Below are positions 1 through 5,960 of a stretch of 7,089 nt of DNA, in pieces. This DNA comes from Chroococcidiopsidaceae cyanobacterium CP_BM_RX_35 (lineage in GTDB: Bacteria; Cyanobacteriota; Cyanobacteriia; Cyanobacteriales; Chroococcidiopsidaceae). The DNA lies in the NCBI GenBank assembly GCA_019242465.1, contig JAFAVL010000201.1, forward strand, positions 1 through 7,089, in the 5' to 3' direction. The position numbers and the translations under genes were made by a program. The notes below the pieces were generated by a model, which saw only the letters and a list, made by a program, of their open reading frames with translations, was not told the DNA's origin and searched no databases. Numbering within the stretch: position 1 is the first letter of the stretch; the number at the start of each line of letters is the position of its first letter.

Positions 1-1158
1 GTTGAGAGCCGCACAGTCTTTATGTAGTTGGCTAAAGTTGAGAGGAGCCCCTACCAAGGCTAGTGCCGTGTAGCCCCCATAGGATTGACCAATCACCCCA
101 ACCTGTTGCAGGTTGACTTGAAATGTCGGATCGGACTGAGAGCGGCGCTGCAGTTCATCTAGCAAAAATTTCACATTCAAGGCGCGGTCAACAAATTCCT
201 TAGGAATTGCTACTTCATTAGCAAGGCCCCTCAGTAGCGATTGCAATTGTTGGGCACTACTACCTGGATTCTCCGGTATGGCAACGACAAATCCATAGGA
301 AGCCAGCTGCTCTGCCAGATAAGCATAGCTAGAGCGGTCTTCACCCAAACCGTAGGAGATGACAATGACCGGGGCTTTGGCGTTGATCCGTGGAAGGTAA
401 ATATCGGCTAGAAACTGGCTCCTACGTTGAAAGTTGTTGAGCATCAACGTCTGTTTGCTCCAGGTAAACCGTCCTCGTTGTTGTAAGTTTGGCAATTGAG
501 AAAAATTGACTTGAGGCTGGGTAGTGCTAGCTGCTGCTTTAGACTCCTGGGACACGAGTGCAACTGCCCGATTCGTTTGCTCAATCATTCTTTCTAGATC
601 TGCTGTCGTTTGGAGGATAGGCGCTAGATCGACCCTAATGCCGTTGGTGGGAAACTTTTGCATTACATTCAAAAGCGTTAAGCCTTGAGGATCTGCAGAT
701 GCCAAAATTAGTGCTCCTCGAATGCTATAAAAACCCGAAACACCAGCTCCAGTTTGCACAAACTGTCCCAATCTCGTCAGCAGAGCTTCTCCAATAGGCG
801 AGTAGAAAAACTGCGAAACCGCTACTGGGTCTAAATTGATGCGGTTCACCAGCAGTCGCCTGAGATCAGTCCGCTGCTTTGGACCCAGACGCTTAATGTA
901 AGGGGCTAAGTCAGAATCGACTTTGCCAGTTTTGGCGTATGTTTGCAAAGAGCTGACAGGAATCGATCTCTCCAAAGCGCCATAAATGAAATAAATTCTT
1001 TCTGCTCCTAAGGCAGGACGCATTGTCCCGACTAGGGGAAGCAGCCACATTGAGAGCGAGATTCCTACCCATCTCAGCGGTTGGCTGAGCAAGCGAATAT
1101 CTAAACGTCTTGAAGATCGTTTGTGAGCATTAGACACAGTAGGATAGAGGCTGTTCAT
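1..1158 (-). CDS. Exported alpha/beta hydrolase with DUF1400-type N-terminal region (3' end cut by window edge)
   Basis: Reading back from ATG at 1158-1156 gives 386 open codons that run off the left edge. The protein starts with a basic stretch (HKRSSRR), then a hydrophobic segment at about 30-46 and a likely signal-peptidase site ALGA/ER after residue 52, so it should be exported. Residues from 53 to about 175 (AERIYFIYGALERSI onward) resemble the DUF1400 region that cyanobacterial secreted hydrolases carry before the catalytic domain. The alpha/beta-hydrolase core follows: APVIVISYGLGEDRSSYAYL at about 260-279 (oxyanion region, with YG where HG is common) and the nucleophile elbow GQSYGG with Ser359. 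The acid and His of the triad would lie beyond the edge. Homologues are usually called dienelactone-hydrolase or lipase-like; the substrate is unknown. It is divergent from the kinase gene across 147 bases. The family call is from memory of sequence patterns; the hydrolase fold is secure and the substrate is open. Confidence 0.88.
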   Translation of the reverse strand, partial: MNSLYPTVSNAHKRSSRRLDIRLLSQPLRWVGISLSMWLLPLVGTMRPALGAERIYFIYGALERSIPVSSLQTYAKTGKVDSDLAPYIKRLGPKQRTDLRRLLVNRINLDPVAVSQFFYSPIGEALLTRLGQFVQTGAGVSGFYSIRGALILASADPQGLTLLNVMQKFPTNGIRVDLAPILQTTADLERMIEQTNRAVALVSQESKAAASTTQPQVNFSQLPNLQQRGRFTWSKQTLMLNNFQRRSQFLADIYLPRINAKAPVIVISYGLGEDRSSYAYLAEQLASYGFVVAIPENPGSSAQQLQSLLRGLANEVAIPKEFVDRALNVKFLLDELQRRSQSDPTFQVNLQQVGVIGQSYGGYTALALVGAPLNFSQLHKDCAALN

Positions 1159-1305
1159 CGGCTAAAACGGAAAATAAAAGCAAATAATGCCGTAGCACGC
1201 TAATACTAACGTTTAGGCTGCGCCTCTACTAGAGTGCGATGCCCTGAAGGGCGATGCTGCTTGTATCGCCTACAATGGTCGCAACCTGCTCCTACCCTAA
1301 CAACT
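1159..1305. promoter_or_regulatory. Divergent spacer between hydrolase and kinase genes
   Basis: Both flanking genes start outward from this 147-base gap, so promoters for both should lie here. On the plus strand a TACAAT box at 1271-1276 sits 29 bases before the kinase ATG and could be a -10, but no good -35 is visible at normal spacing. On the minus strand the A-rich stretch at about 1164-1188 supplies TATT-like boxes just upstream of the hydrolase start. There is no clear Shine-Dalgarno sequence for the kinase. The spacer also contains the hairpin repeat described separately. The promoter assignments are inference. Confidence 0.4.
1236..1257. repeat. Short hairpin repeat in the divergent spacer
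   Basis: GCGATGC occurs twice (1236-1242 and 1251-1257), and the middle forms a perfect 5-bp hairpin, GCCCT at 1241-1245 with AGGGC at 1248-1252 around a GA loop. GC-rich repeats of this style are scattered through the intergenic DNA of many filamentous cyanobacteria. It lies inside the longest possible kinase reading frame, which opens with a GTG at 1234. That argues the extra 24 codons are not coding and that the kinase starts at 1306. Confidence 0.55.
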
Positions 1306-3078
1306 ATGAGCAACTCCCCAGACTTTTCCCAGCTAGGCTACCAAGTTATCCGAGAACTAGGGCGCAACTATGTTGGTGGTCGAGTCACATACCTGGCAGC
1401 AGACACCAACACTCAGTTGTCAGTTGTCGTCAAACGGTTTCAGTTTCCAGGCTTTATCTCCAACTGGTCAGGCTTCGAAGCCTATGAGCGCGAGATTCAA
1501 GTGCTACGCTCTCTAAATCATCCCAGCATCCCTCGCTATTTGAAATCTTTTGAAACCTCAGATGGCTTCTGCCTGGTACAGGAATTTAAAAATGCTCAGT
1601 CTCTAGCTATACCCCGCAGCTTTGACGCAGATGAAATCAAACAAATTGCTGCTAAGGTTCTAGAGATTTTAGTTTACCTACAAAACCGCTGTCCTGCGGT
1701 GATCCATCGAGATATTAAACCAGAGAATATTTTAGTTGACGAACACCTACAGGTGTACTTGGTAGATTTTGGCTTTGCTAGGATCGGCGGCGGGGAAGTA
1801 GGGATGAGCAGTGTAGCTTTGGGTACACTCGGCTTTATGCCACCAGAACAGCTCTATAATCGTCAACTTAGTGAAGCAACCGATCTCTATGGCTTAGGTG
1901 CAACACTGATTTGCTTACTTACTCAGACAAAATCGACTGCAATCAACACATTAATTGATGCAAATGGTCGAATTGATTTTCAATCTCTAATACCCAAGCT
2001 TAGTCGGCGTTGGATTAACTGGCTAGAAAAACTAGTGCAACCCAATCCCCAAAATCGCTATGCCTCTGCATCTGCTGCATTGAAAGCACTTGAGCCGATT
2101 GCGCTTGTGAGACAACCAGAGGCTAAACTCAGCACATCTAGTCTAATATTTACAGCGACAAGTCTGGGTGAAAAATCAACTCAAATTATTACTGTGAGCA
2201 ACTCTGCTCCTGGAACCCTGCTCGAAGGCAATTGGGAAGTTGCTCCTCACTTAAGCGACCCACCACACACTCCAGATAATCACGCTTGGATCTCATTCAG
2301 ACCTTCTGAGTTTTTAAGTAATCATATTAAGTGTGAAGTTATAGTTGATACTAGCAAATTGATGGCAAATCAGCTTTATAGTCGCCAGGTTTTGCTGCAT
2401 ACCAATTCTGATCCAGAGAGCTTACCTTTAACAATTAAAGTTCAGACAGCTTTGTTGTTCGAAACCCAAAAAACACCTTACCTGTATCTCGCTCTACTGT
2501 GCGTGCTTTCTGGGTTTTTGGCTGGCTGGATTCCTTCTCTAGTTAGCAGTTTTGGTTTAATAGCTCATTGGGCAATTGTCGGGGCGATTGCTGGAGCTGC
2601 TGGTGGGGCGACAATAACGGCTGTGACTGCGAATGCCCGGATTGGAGAGCGAACCAGAGTCAAGCAGGGATTTTTGTTAGGAGCGCTGCTGGGTGCTTTG
2701 ATGACATCTGGGGTTTTGGCTCTGGTGTATTACGGAGCTGGGTTTAATTGGTTTAGTAGCTTGAGGCGCTTATTGGGTGGGATTGTAATTGGGGCTATAG
2801 CCCCGGTTTTAGAAGTGAATTTAATTAGGGCAAGCGGAGTTCGGCTTGCGAACCAAGGATTCAGCAGCAAAACTATCCTTACTACCCTAATACTGACAGT
2901 AGGTTTAGGAAGTAGTTCGGGTATTCACGTATTTCTAGGAGGTTGGAATCAAGTTGTATTAGCAGCTATTTTAGGCACAGGTTTACCCTTAGCTGGAATG
3001 ATTGCTTATCCGCCATTCAAGAGATCGCGCCTGATGGCTAAATACCGACAATCGGCACAGTATCTCATCAAGCCTTAA
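1306..3078 (+). CDS. Membrane-anchored Hanks-type Ser/Thr protein kinase
   Basis: The protein has 590 residues from ATG 1306. The frame is open back to a GTG at 1234, but those 24 codons cross a hairpin repeat and read like non-coding sequence. The kinase domain spans about 11-263: glycine loop GRNYVGGRV (19-27), ATP-anchoring Lys43 (VVVK), probable helix-C Glu63, catalytic loop HRDIKPEN (Asp136, Lys138, Asn141), DFG at 154-156, PPE at 179-181 and the late NRY arginine near 251. All key residues are present, so it should be active. Residues of about 273-384 form a beta-rich domain starting KLSTSSLIF and including VSNSAPGTLLEGNW; it recalls Ig-like/ASH-type sandwiches, which is inference. From about 391 to 568 there are roughly six hydrophobic helices, several Gly/Ala-rich, followed by a basic tail (KRSRLMAKYR). 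It should phosphorylate Ser/Thr of unknown cytoplasmic targets from the membrane. It converges on the 3082-3999 gene with a 3-base gap. Confidence 0.93.
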   Translation: MSNSPDFSQLGYQVIRELGRNYVGGRVTYLAADTNTQLSVVVKRFQFPGFISNWSGFEAYEREIQVLRSLNHPSIPRYLKSFETSDGFCLVQEFKNAQSLAIPRSFDADEIKQIAAKVLEILVYLQNRCPAVIHRDIKPENILVDEHLQVYLVDFGFARIGGGEVGMSSVALGTLGFMPPEQLYNRQLSEATDLYGLGATLICLLTQTKSTAINTLIDANGRIDFQSLIPKLSRRWINWLEKLVQPNPQNRYASASAALKALEPIALVRQPEAKLSTSSLIFTATSLGEKSTQIITVSNSAPGTLLEGNWEVAPHLSDPPHTPDNHAWISFRPSEFLSNHIKCEVIVDTSKLMANQLYSRQVLLHTNSDPESLPLTIKVQTALLFETQKTPYLYLALLCVLSGFLAGWIPSLVSSFGLIAHWAIVGAIAGAAGGATITAVTANARIGERTRVKQGFLLGALLGALMTSGVLALVYYGAGFNWFSSLRRLLGGIVIGAIAPVLEVNLIRASGVRLANQGFSSKTILTTLILTVGLGSSSGIHVFLGGWNQVVLAAILGTGLPLAGMIAYPPFKRSRLMAKYRQSAQYLIKP

Positions 3079-3087
3079 GAGTTAAGG
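3073..3087. other. Inverted repeat spanning both stop codons of a convergent gene pair
   Basis: CCTTAA (3073-3078) and TTAAGG (3082-3087) are perfect inverted arms around GAG. The kinase stop TAA is 3076-3078 and the facing gene's TAA is 3082-3084, so each arm contains one stop codon. The 6-bp AT-rich stem has no T-run after it, so it is a poor intrinsic terminator on its own. With no spacer, transcripts from the two genes probably overlap at their 3' ends (inference). Confidence 0.5.
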
Positions 3088-3999
3088 TATTTGTACAGCA
3101 GTAATACCCACAAAGACTTGACCATCTAGGGTAATAGCCAAAATAGTATCGGATGATATCCTTTTGCTTGTTAAACACTGGTAAAAGGACAGCAACCGTT
3201 TGTCTTGTAAGGCTTCTCCGTTGATTCCAGCAACCTCACGTGCTGGTCTCACTATCCGACGTGATAAGTCAATGTTGTACACAAAGATCTGCCCATTGTC
3301 AGTCAGGAGTGCAATACTACCATTTAGGGGAAAAACCTGTTTGTCTTCAGGATAGGCGGCGACTGGTGGTCCAGAAAGCTGATAGTCTGAGCTAACTATA
3401 CGACGTGCAAAGTCAATATCGTGTACAGACACTTGACCGCCTTGGGTAATGACCACAATGTGTCCACCAACAGGGAGAACCCATTTGTCTTGGGGATCAG
3501 TTGTGACTTTCGAGCCGGAAAGCTGATAGGCTGCACTGACGGTACGACGAACTAAGTCAACATCGTAGGCAAAGGCTTGCCCGCTGTCAGTAACAACCAC
3601 GATACTATTTCCAATGGAAAAAACCCATTTGTCCTGGGGATCGACTGCTACTGCTGGTCCTGAGAGTTGGTATGGCAGATTAACCACCCGACGTGCCAGG
3701 TCGATATCATGGGCAAGGACTTGACCATTTTCAGTAATAACCACAACGCTACCATTGATAGGAAGAACCCACTTATCTATGGGGCTAGCTGCTATTCTTG
3801 ACCCAGAAAGCTCGTTGCCGGGAACGATATACTGAGTATTGAAAGACTTTGTGAGAGGGGCAACCTTGCAAGTTCTACCGACACCTGTTGTATTATTATC
3901 CGACTTAGCAATCAGTTGTTGAGCACTCACGGCACCAGGAGCTGAGATCTGGCTTGATAAAAGACCAATGGCAGTTAAAACGAGCAGATTTTGCCTCAT
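3082..3999 (-). CDS. Exported five-repeat protein, probable five-bladed beta-propeller
   Basis: The protein has 305 residues. The start is ATG 3999-3997, with an AGAGGGTG Shine-Dalgarno-like stretch at 4014-4007 (10 bases between the GAGG core and the ATG). The N-terminus is a classic signal peptide: MRQN, a hydrophobic core, and a probable cut after AVSA at 26. After a linker of about 36 residues come four consecutive 48-residue repeats (63-110, 111-158, 159-206, 207-254) and a diverged fifth (255-305). Each repeat runs QLSG, then DPQDKWV, then VVVITDNGQV, then HDIDLARRIV. The alternating hydrophobic strands with NGQ turns are what beta-propeller blades look like, and five blades of 47-48 residues match the architecture of tachylectin-2, without obvious sequence similarity. 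I see no catalytic motif or membrane anchor. It should be secreted or periplasmic, perhaps binding a ligand or partner. I do not recognise a named family. The fold is inference; export and repeats are read directly. Confidence 0.85.
   Translation of the reverse strand: MRQNLLVLTAIGLLSSQISAPGAVSAQQLIAKSDNNTTGVGRTCKVAPLTKSFNTQYIVPGNELSGSRIAASPIDKWVLPINGSVVVITENGQVLAHDIDLARRVVNLPYQLSGPAVAVDPQDKWVFSIGNSIVVVTDSGQAFAYDVDLVRRTVSAAYQLSGSKVTTDPQDKWVLPVGGHIVVITQGGQVSVHDIDFARRIVSSDYQLSGPPVAAYPEDKQVFPLNGSIALLTDNGQIFVYNIDLSRRIVRPAREVAGINGEALQDKRLLSFYQCLTSKRISSDTILAITLDGQVFVGITAVQIP
3085..3813 (-). repeat. Five tandem 144-base coding repeats (48 residues each)
   Basis: Within the exported protein the units map to 3813-3670, 3669-3526, 3525-3382, 3381-3238 and 3237-3085. 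The first four keep an exact 48-codon period with no insertions, anchored by LSG at the start, DK[WQ]V in the middle and [RK]R[IVT]V near the end. The fifth lacks the LSG motif, has about five extra residues around SKRISSDT, and ends LDGQVFVGIT, so it still matches the NGQVF strand. Equal spacing with moderate divergence suggests old internal duplication under structural constraint. Confidence 0.85.
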
Positions 4000-4065
4000 A
4001 TTATTTCACCCTCTCTTATCCCTAGATATGAAATCTTTTAGGAGATTCATCCACGGGTCCTACAC

Positions 4066-4081
4066 CACAATTAGTATTGTG
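4066..4081. promoter_or_regulatory. Operator-like palindrome upstream of the exported repeat-protein gene
   Basis: CACAAT (4066-4071) and ATTGTG (4076-4081) are perfect inverted arms around TAGT. The site lies 67-82 bases upstream of the ATG at 3999, within the range expected for a promoter operator. A 6-bp-arm dyad in AT-rich DNA can occur by chance, and no regulator is identified. Confidence 0.25.
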
Positions 4082-4551
4082 CCACCTACTCTAACCTATG
4101 TTTAGGAAAAGATTTGCTTTTATTTGAAATAATTTTGACCGAGTTGAACTGCGTCCTCAATCCAAAAACCTCTGCCCAAATTGTCAATTGCCTTTGAAAT
4201 TGAGCCATGCATGTAGCTATCTCGTTGCTCAACATTGGCTCGGCAATCAGCAGTACTGAAAACAAAACTAGGTTATTGCCTTACTAGGAGAAGAAAGCTG
4301 ATTTATCTTCCCTCTCTCAACCTTGCCTATACTCATGAGGTGCATTCTAGACCTTCGCGCTAACTTGGATGTGCTTACACTTACCAGAGTCCTGACTCGT
4401 CGCACGCATTTAGCTAACGACTCACTTGGCTTCGGCTACTTCTCACCCTCACTAGTAATTATAAAAGTGTATAACAAATACTATTTTCACTTATGCATCA
4501 CAGTTGAAATGTAATCTTATTTTCTTAAATAGTTTATATTACAAGTGTTAA

Positions 4552-4567
4552 ATTTTAATTTTAAAAT
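4552..4567. repeat. Small AT-only palindrome
   Basis: ATTTTAA (4552-4558) and TTAAAAT (4561-4567) are perfect inverted arms separated by TT. In such AT-rich surroundings this may be chance, though it could melt or extrude easily. Confidence 0.3.
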
Positions 4568-4660
4568 ATACGACTTTTAGAATGTTTTAAGTTAAGTAAA
4601 AGTAAAATTATGTTACATAGATTAGTCTTAATCTTATTAAAAAGTCACATTTATAGCAAT

Positions 4661-4819
4661 CCCTGCAGGAGTTAGAGACTCTCCTCTGCGTACGCCAGCC
4701 GCATATGGAGGGGAGGAGCCAGTTTCACGTTTGCGTAGCATGAGCGGAGCGCTTAGCCTGGTTTCCCGACGTAGAAAACTGGTGTCGGAAACCCTGCTGT
4801 TGCGCTGGCTTCTCTGCAG
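4661..4819. repeat. GC-rich palindromic intergenic element, MITE-like or dispersed repeat
   Basis: A block of about 159 bases, visibly richer in GC than the AT-rich DNA on both sides, is bounded by CTGCAG at each end (4663-4668 and 4814-4819). Inside, GCCAGCCGCA (4694-4703) pairs with TGCGCTGGC (4801-4809) with one bulged C. A central hairpin pairs GGTTTCCCGAC (4760-4770) with GTCGGAAACC (4784-4793), also with one bulge, around a 13-base loop. The stretch at 4731-4756 (TTGCGTAGCATGAGCGGAGC and what follows) resembles dispersed repeats found in filamentous cyanobacteria. It encodes no protein. The nested pairing suggests a non-autonomous mobile repeat or a structured RNA; exact ends and target-site duplications are not certain. 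Confidence 0.6.
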
Positions 4820-5204
4820 TTTGTTAACATAGCTTGATGAAAATTCAAACCAATATATAAAAAATTCAAATACTATCTCAATGTTTTATCAAAAAGTGTA
4901 TTTTACTTAGAAGATAAATTTAAAACTTTTCTATAAAAACTAGAACAGGCAATATTAAACTTCAACGCTTTTTTGTCAAGTAGTTTCCTCTAACTGCCAA
5001 GTATCTTTTATATCCTGCAATAAAAGACTGAGAGTTCTCTAAGCCTGGGTTACGTGCTGATGAAGTCTCCAAGCTGGATGTCGGCGATTACTAAACACAG
5101 GTTGTTGAGGGGTATGCGTCGAAGTAATTACACATTCGCGAAGCGAAAGCAGGCAGTACCGGGTGGGTTATCTTGTTCGTGGAGGGAATTGCAGATAGGT
5201 TAAA
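4820..5204. other. Intergenic region upstream of the LysR relic
   Basis: The first 200 bases are AT-rich with no recognisable signal. From about 5040 the composition rises. A frame from ATG 5060 to TAA 5203 (47 codons) has no ribosome site or recognisable content. A short hairpin, TTCGC (5135-5139) with GCGAA (5143-5147) around GAA, resembles small dispersed cyanobacterial repeats. The last 60 bases should once have carried the promoter and leader of the LysR-type gene; AGATAGG at 5192-5198 is a weak Shine-Dalgarno candidate. Confidence 0.5.
5135..5147. repeat. Short GC-rich hairpin repeat
   Basis: TTCGC and GCGAA form a perfect 5-bp stem around GAA, about 60 bases upstream of the LysR relic. 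It is similar in style to the repeat at 1236-1257 but not in sequence. Confidence 0.35.
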
Positions 5205-5606
5205 ATGAACGCTATGGACAAACTCAACAGCCTAATAATTTTTGTCCGTGCTGCTCAAGACCGAAGCTTCTCGATAGCACCGCGTCAACTTGGGCTATAC
5301 CCATCAGCAATTAGCAAAGCGGTTCTGCGACAACTGGGAGCTTACCTGCTCAATCACACAGCAATTGCACGCAGTGACCTCAAGCCTGTACTCGAAAGCT
5401 ATGCTCCGCCAGGTGCCCCAATTTCAGTGGTGTATCCGCAGAAACGACACTTATCGGCAAAAGTTCGTGCATTTGTGAATTTCATGAGTGAGCTGATGGC
5501 ACAGTGTAGAGATCGAAATGGATTGAGATCCCAAACCATTTCGATCCTAGTATTCTGCAATGCTTCTTTGATGAGGGTTTTAAGGATTGCTTTTTGGAAA
5601 GAATGA
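5205..5606 (+). pseudogene. LysR-type transcriptional regulator relic with large internal deletion
   Basis: The frame is open for 133 codons from ATG 5205; the LysR-typical start is probably the in-frame ATG at 5214 (MDKLNSL). Residues 4-42 are the N-terminal winged helix-turn-helix of a LysR regulator: FVRAAQDRSFSIAPRQLG, then PSAISKAVLR. Residues from about 43 to 100 match the extreme end of a LysR effector domain: DLKPVLESYAPPGAPISVVY, then PQKRHLSAKVRAFVNFM. Intact LysR proteins are about 300 residues, so the rest of the DNA-binding region, the linker helix and nearly all of the ligand-binding domain, roughly 190 residues, are missing, with the frame kept across a junction near 5325-5335. 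The last 32 codons do not resemble LysR and begin where a palindromic repeat starts at 5509, so the original stop was probably lost too. Pro26 and Tyr32 look like unusual substitutions in the helix-turn-helix. It is unlikely to work as a regulator; the former target is unknown. Confidence 0.85.
5509..5546. repeat. Palindromic repeat, diverged copy 1, in the tail of the LysR relic
   Basis: This 38-base segment matches bases 1-38 of the palindrome at 5653-5692 except at two positions, 5531 (C for T) and 5535 (A for T). Both changes are in the right arm and break pairing, leaving an 11-bp outer stem (GATCGAAATGG with CCATTTCGATC), an A-A mismatch and a 3-bp inner stem. It begins right after the last LysR-like residues, so it supplies the relic's final codons. 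Confidence 0.85.
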
Positions 5607-5960
5607 GTTATGAAATCGCTGAAATGACTAGAGCATAGTAGCTTCAGAAGATGAGATCGAAATGGATTGAGATCTCAATCCATTTCGATCTCTGTTCGGA
5701 GCAACATCTACAAACTGTGTCTATACAAAGCTGCCGAAACAGTTCACCCAGTGTAGGATTGTTTAAGGGAGGGAGACTGTTACCTCAACTTGTGTGAATT
5801 CCAAAAAATCTGACCGCTTTTTTTCCAGAAACTATGGCTGTACTTCTAGGCTTAAAAGCAAATTCAGACATCCCTATGCGCGAGAATGCCTAACACGCAT
5901 TTCGCTAAATAGAGTTAGGACTCAGGTGACTTCAAAAAATGCTAGACATAGAGGTCATTG
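5607..5960. other. Intergenic region between the LysR relic and the small lipoprotein gene
   Basis: Apart from the 40-base palindrome, this stretch contains no supported gene. A plus frame opening with a GTG at 5794 overlaps the end of the minus-strand lipoprotein gene and has no family character. CCTAAC (5889-5894) and GTTAGG (5924-5929) form a weak dyad downstream of the lipoprotein stop, without a T-run, so a terminator call is not justified. Confidence 0.5.
5653..5692. repeat. Perfect 40-base palindrome, copy 2
   Basis: Bases 5653-5672 are the exact reverse complement of 5673-5692, centred on GAGATCTC with no spacer and no mismatch. The left arm is GAGATCGAAATGGATTGAGA. It starts 144 bases after the start of copy 1. 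As RNA it would form a near-continuous hairpin; as DNA it could extrude a cruciform. There is no T-run beyond it, so it is not a standard terminator. Two copies this close suggest a mobile or duplicating palindromic repeat. Confidence 0.9.

Larger units (their letters stand above)
4000..4660. other. Gene-free, increasingly AT-rich intergenic region
   Basis: The first 100 bases serve as the upstream region of the minus-strand gene ending at 3999. The rest holds only short frames without ribosome sites or family resemblance. One plus frame near 4128-4253 reads a CPNC pair (LCPNCQLPL) but has no start and stops after about 42 codons. From about 4440 to 4660 the DNA becomes very AT-rich and includes a small palindrome at 4552-4567. 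I see no RNA gene, transposase remnant or riboswitch. Confidence 0.6.

Noticed and set aside
1..4000. Hydrolase, kinase and repeat protein as one operon or a new defence system
   Set aside because: The three genes alternate in strand and lack nuclease, transferase or toxin partners, so co-transcription is excluded and a shared function is unsupported.
4128..4253. Frame with a CPNC pair suggesting a zinc-ribbon or transposase fragment
   Set aside because: No start codon, stops on both sides, only one CxxC and no other recognisable motif.
4323..4514. 63-codon plus-strand frame starting with TTG
   Set aside because: TTG start without a ribosome site, no family resemblance, and the end runs into very AT-rich DNA.
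5060..5203. 47-codon frame just upstream of the LysR relic
   Set aside because: No Shine-Dalgarno sequence, basic low-information composition, and it crosses a dispersed hairpin repeat.
5509..5692. CRISPR-like pair of repeats
   Set aside because: Only two copies, each self-palindromic, with a 106-base gap instead of regular spacers, and no cas genes nearby.
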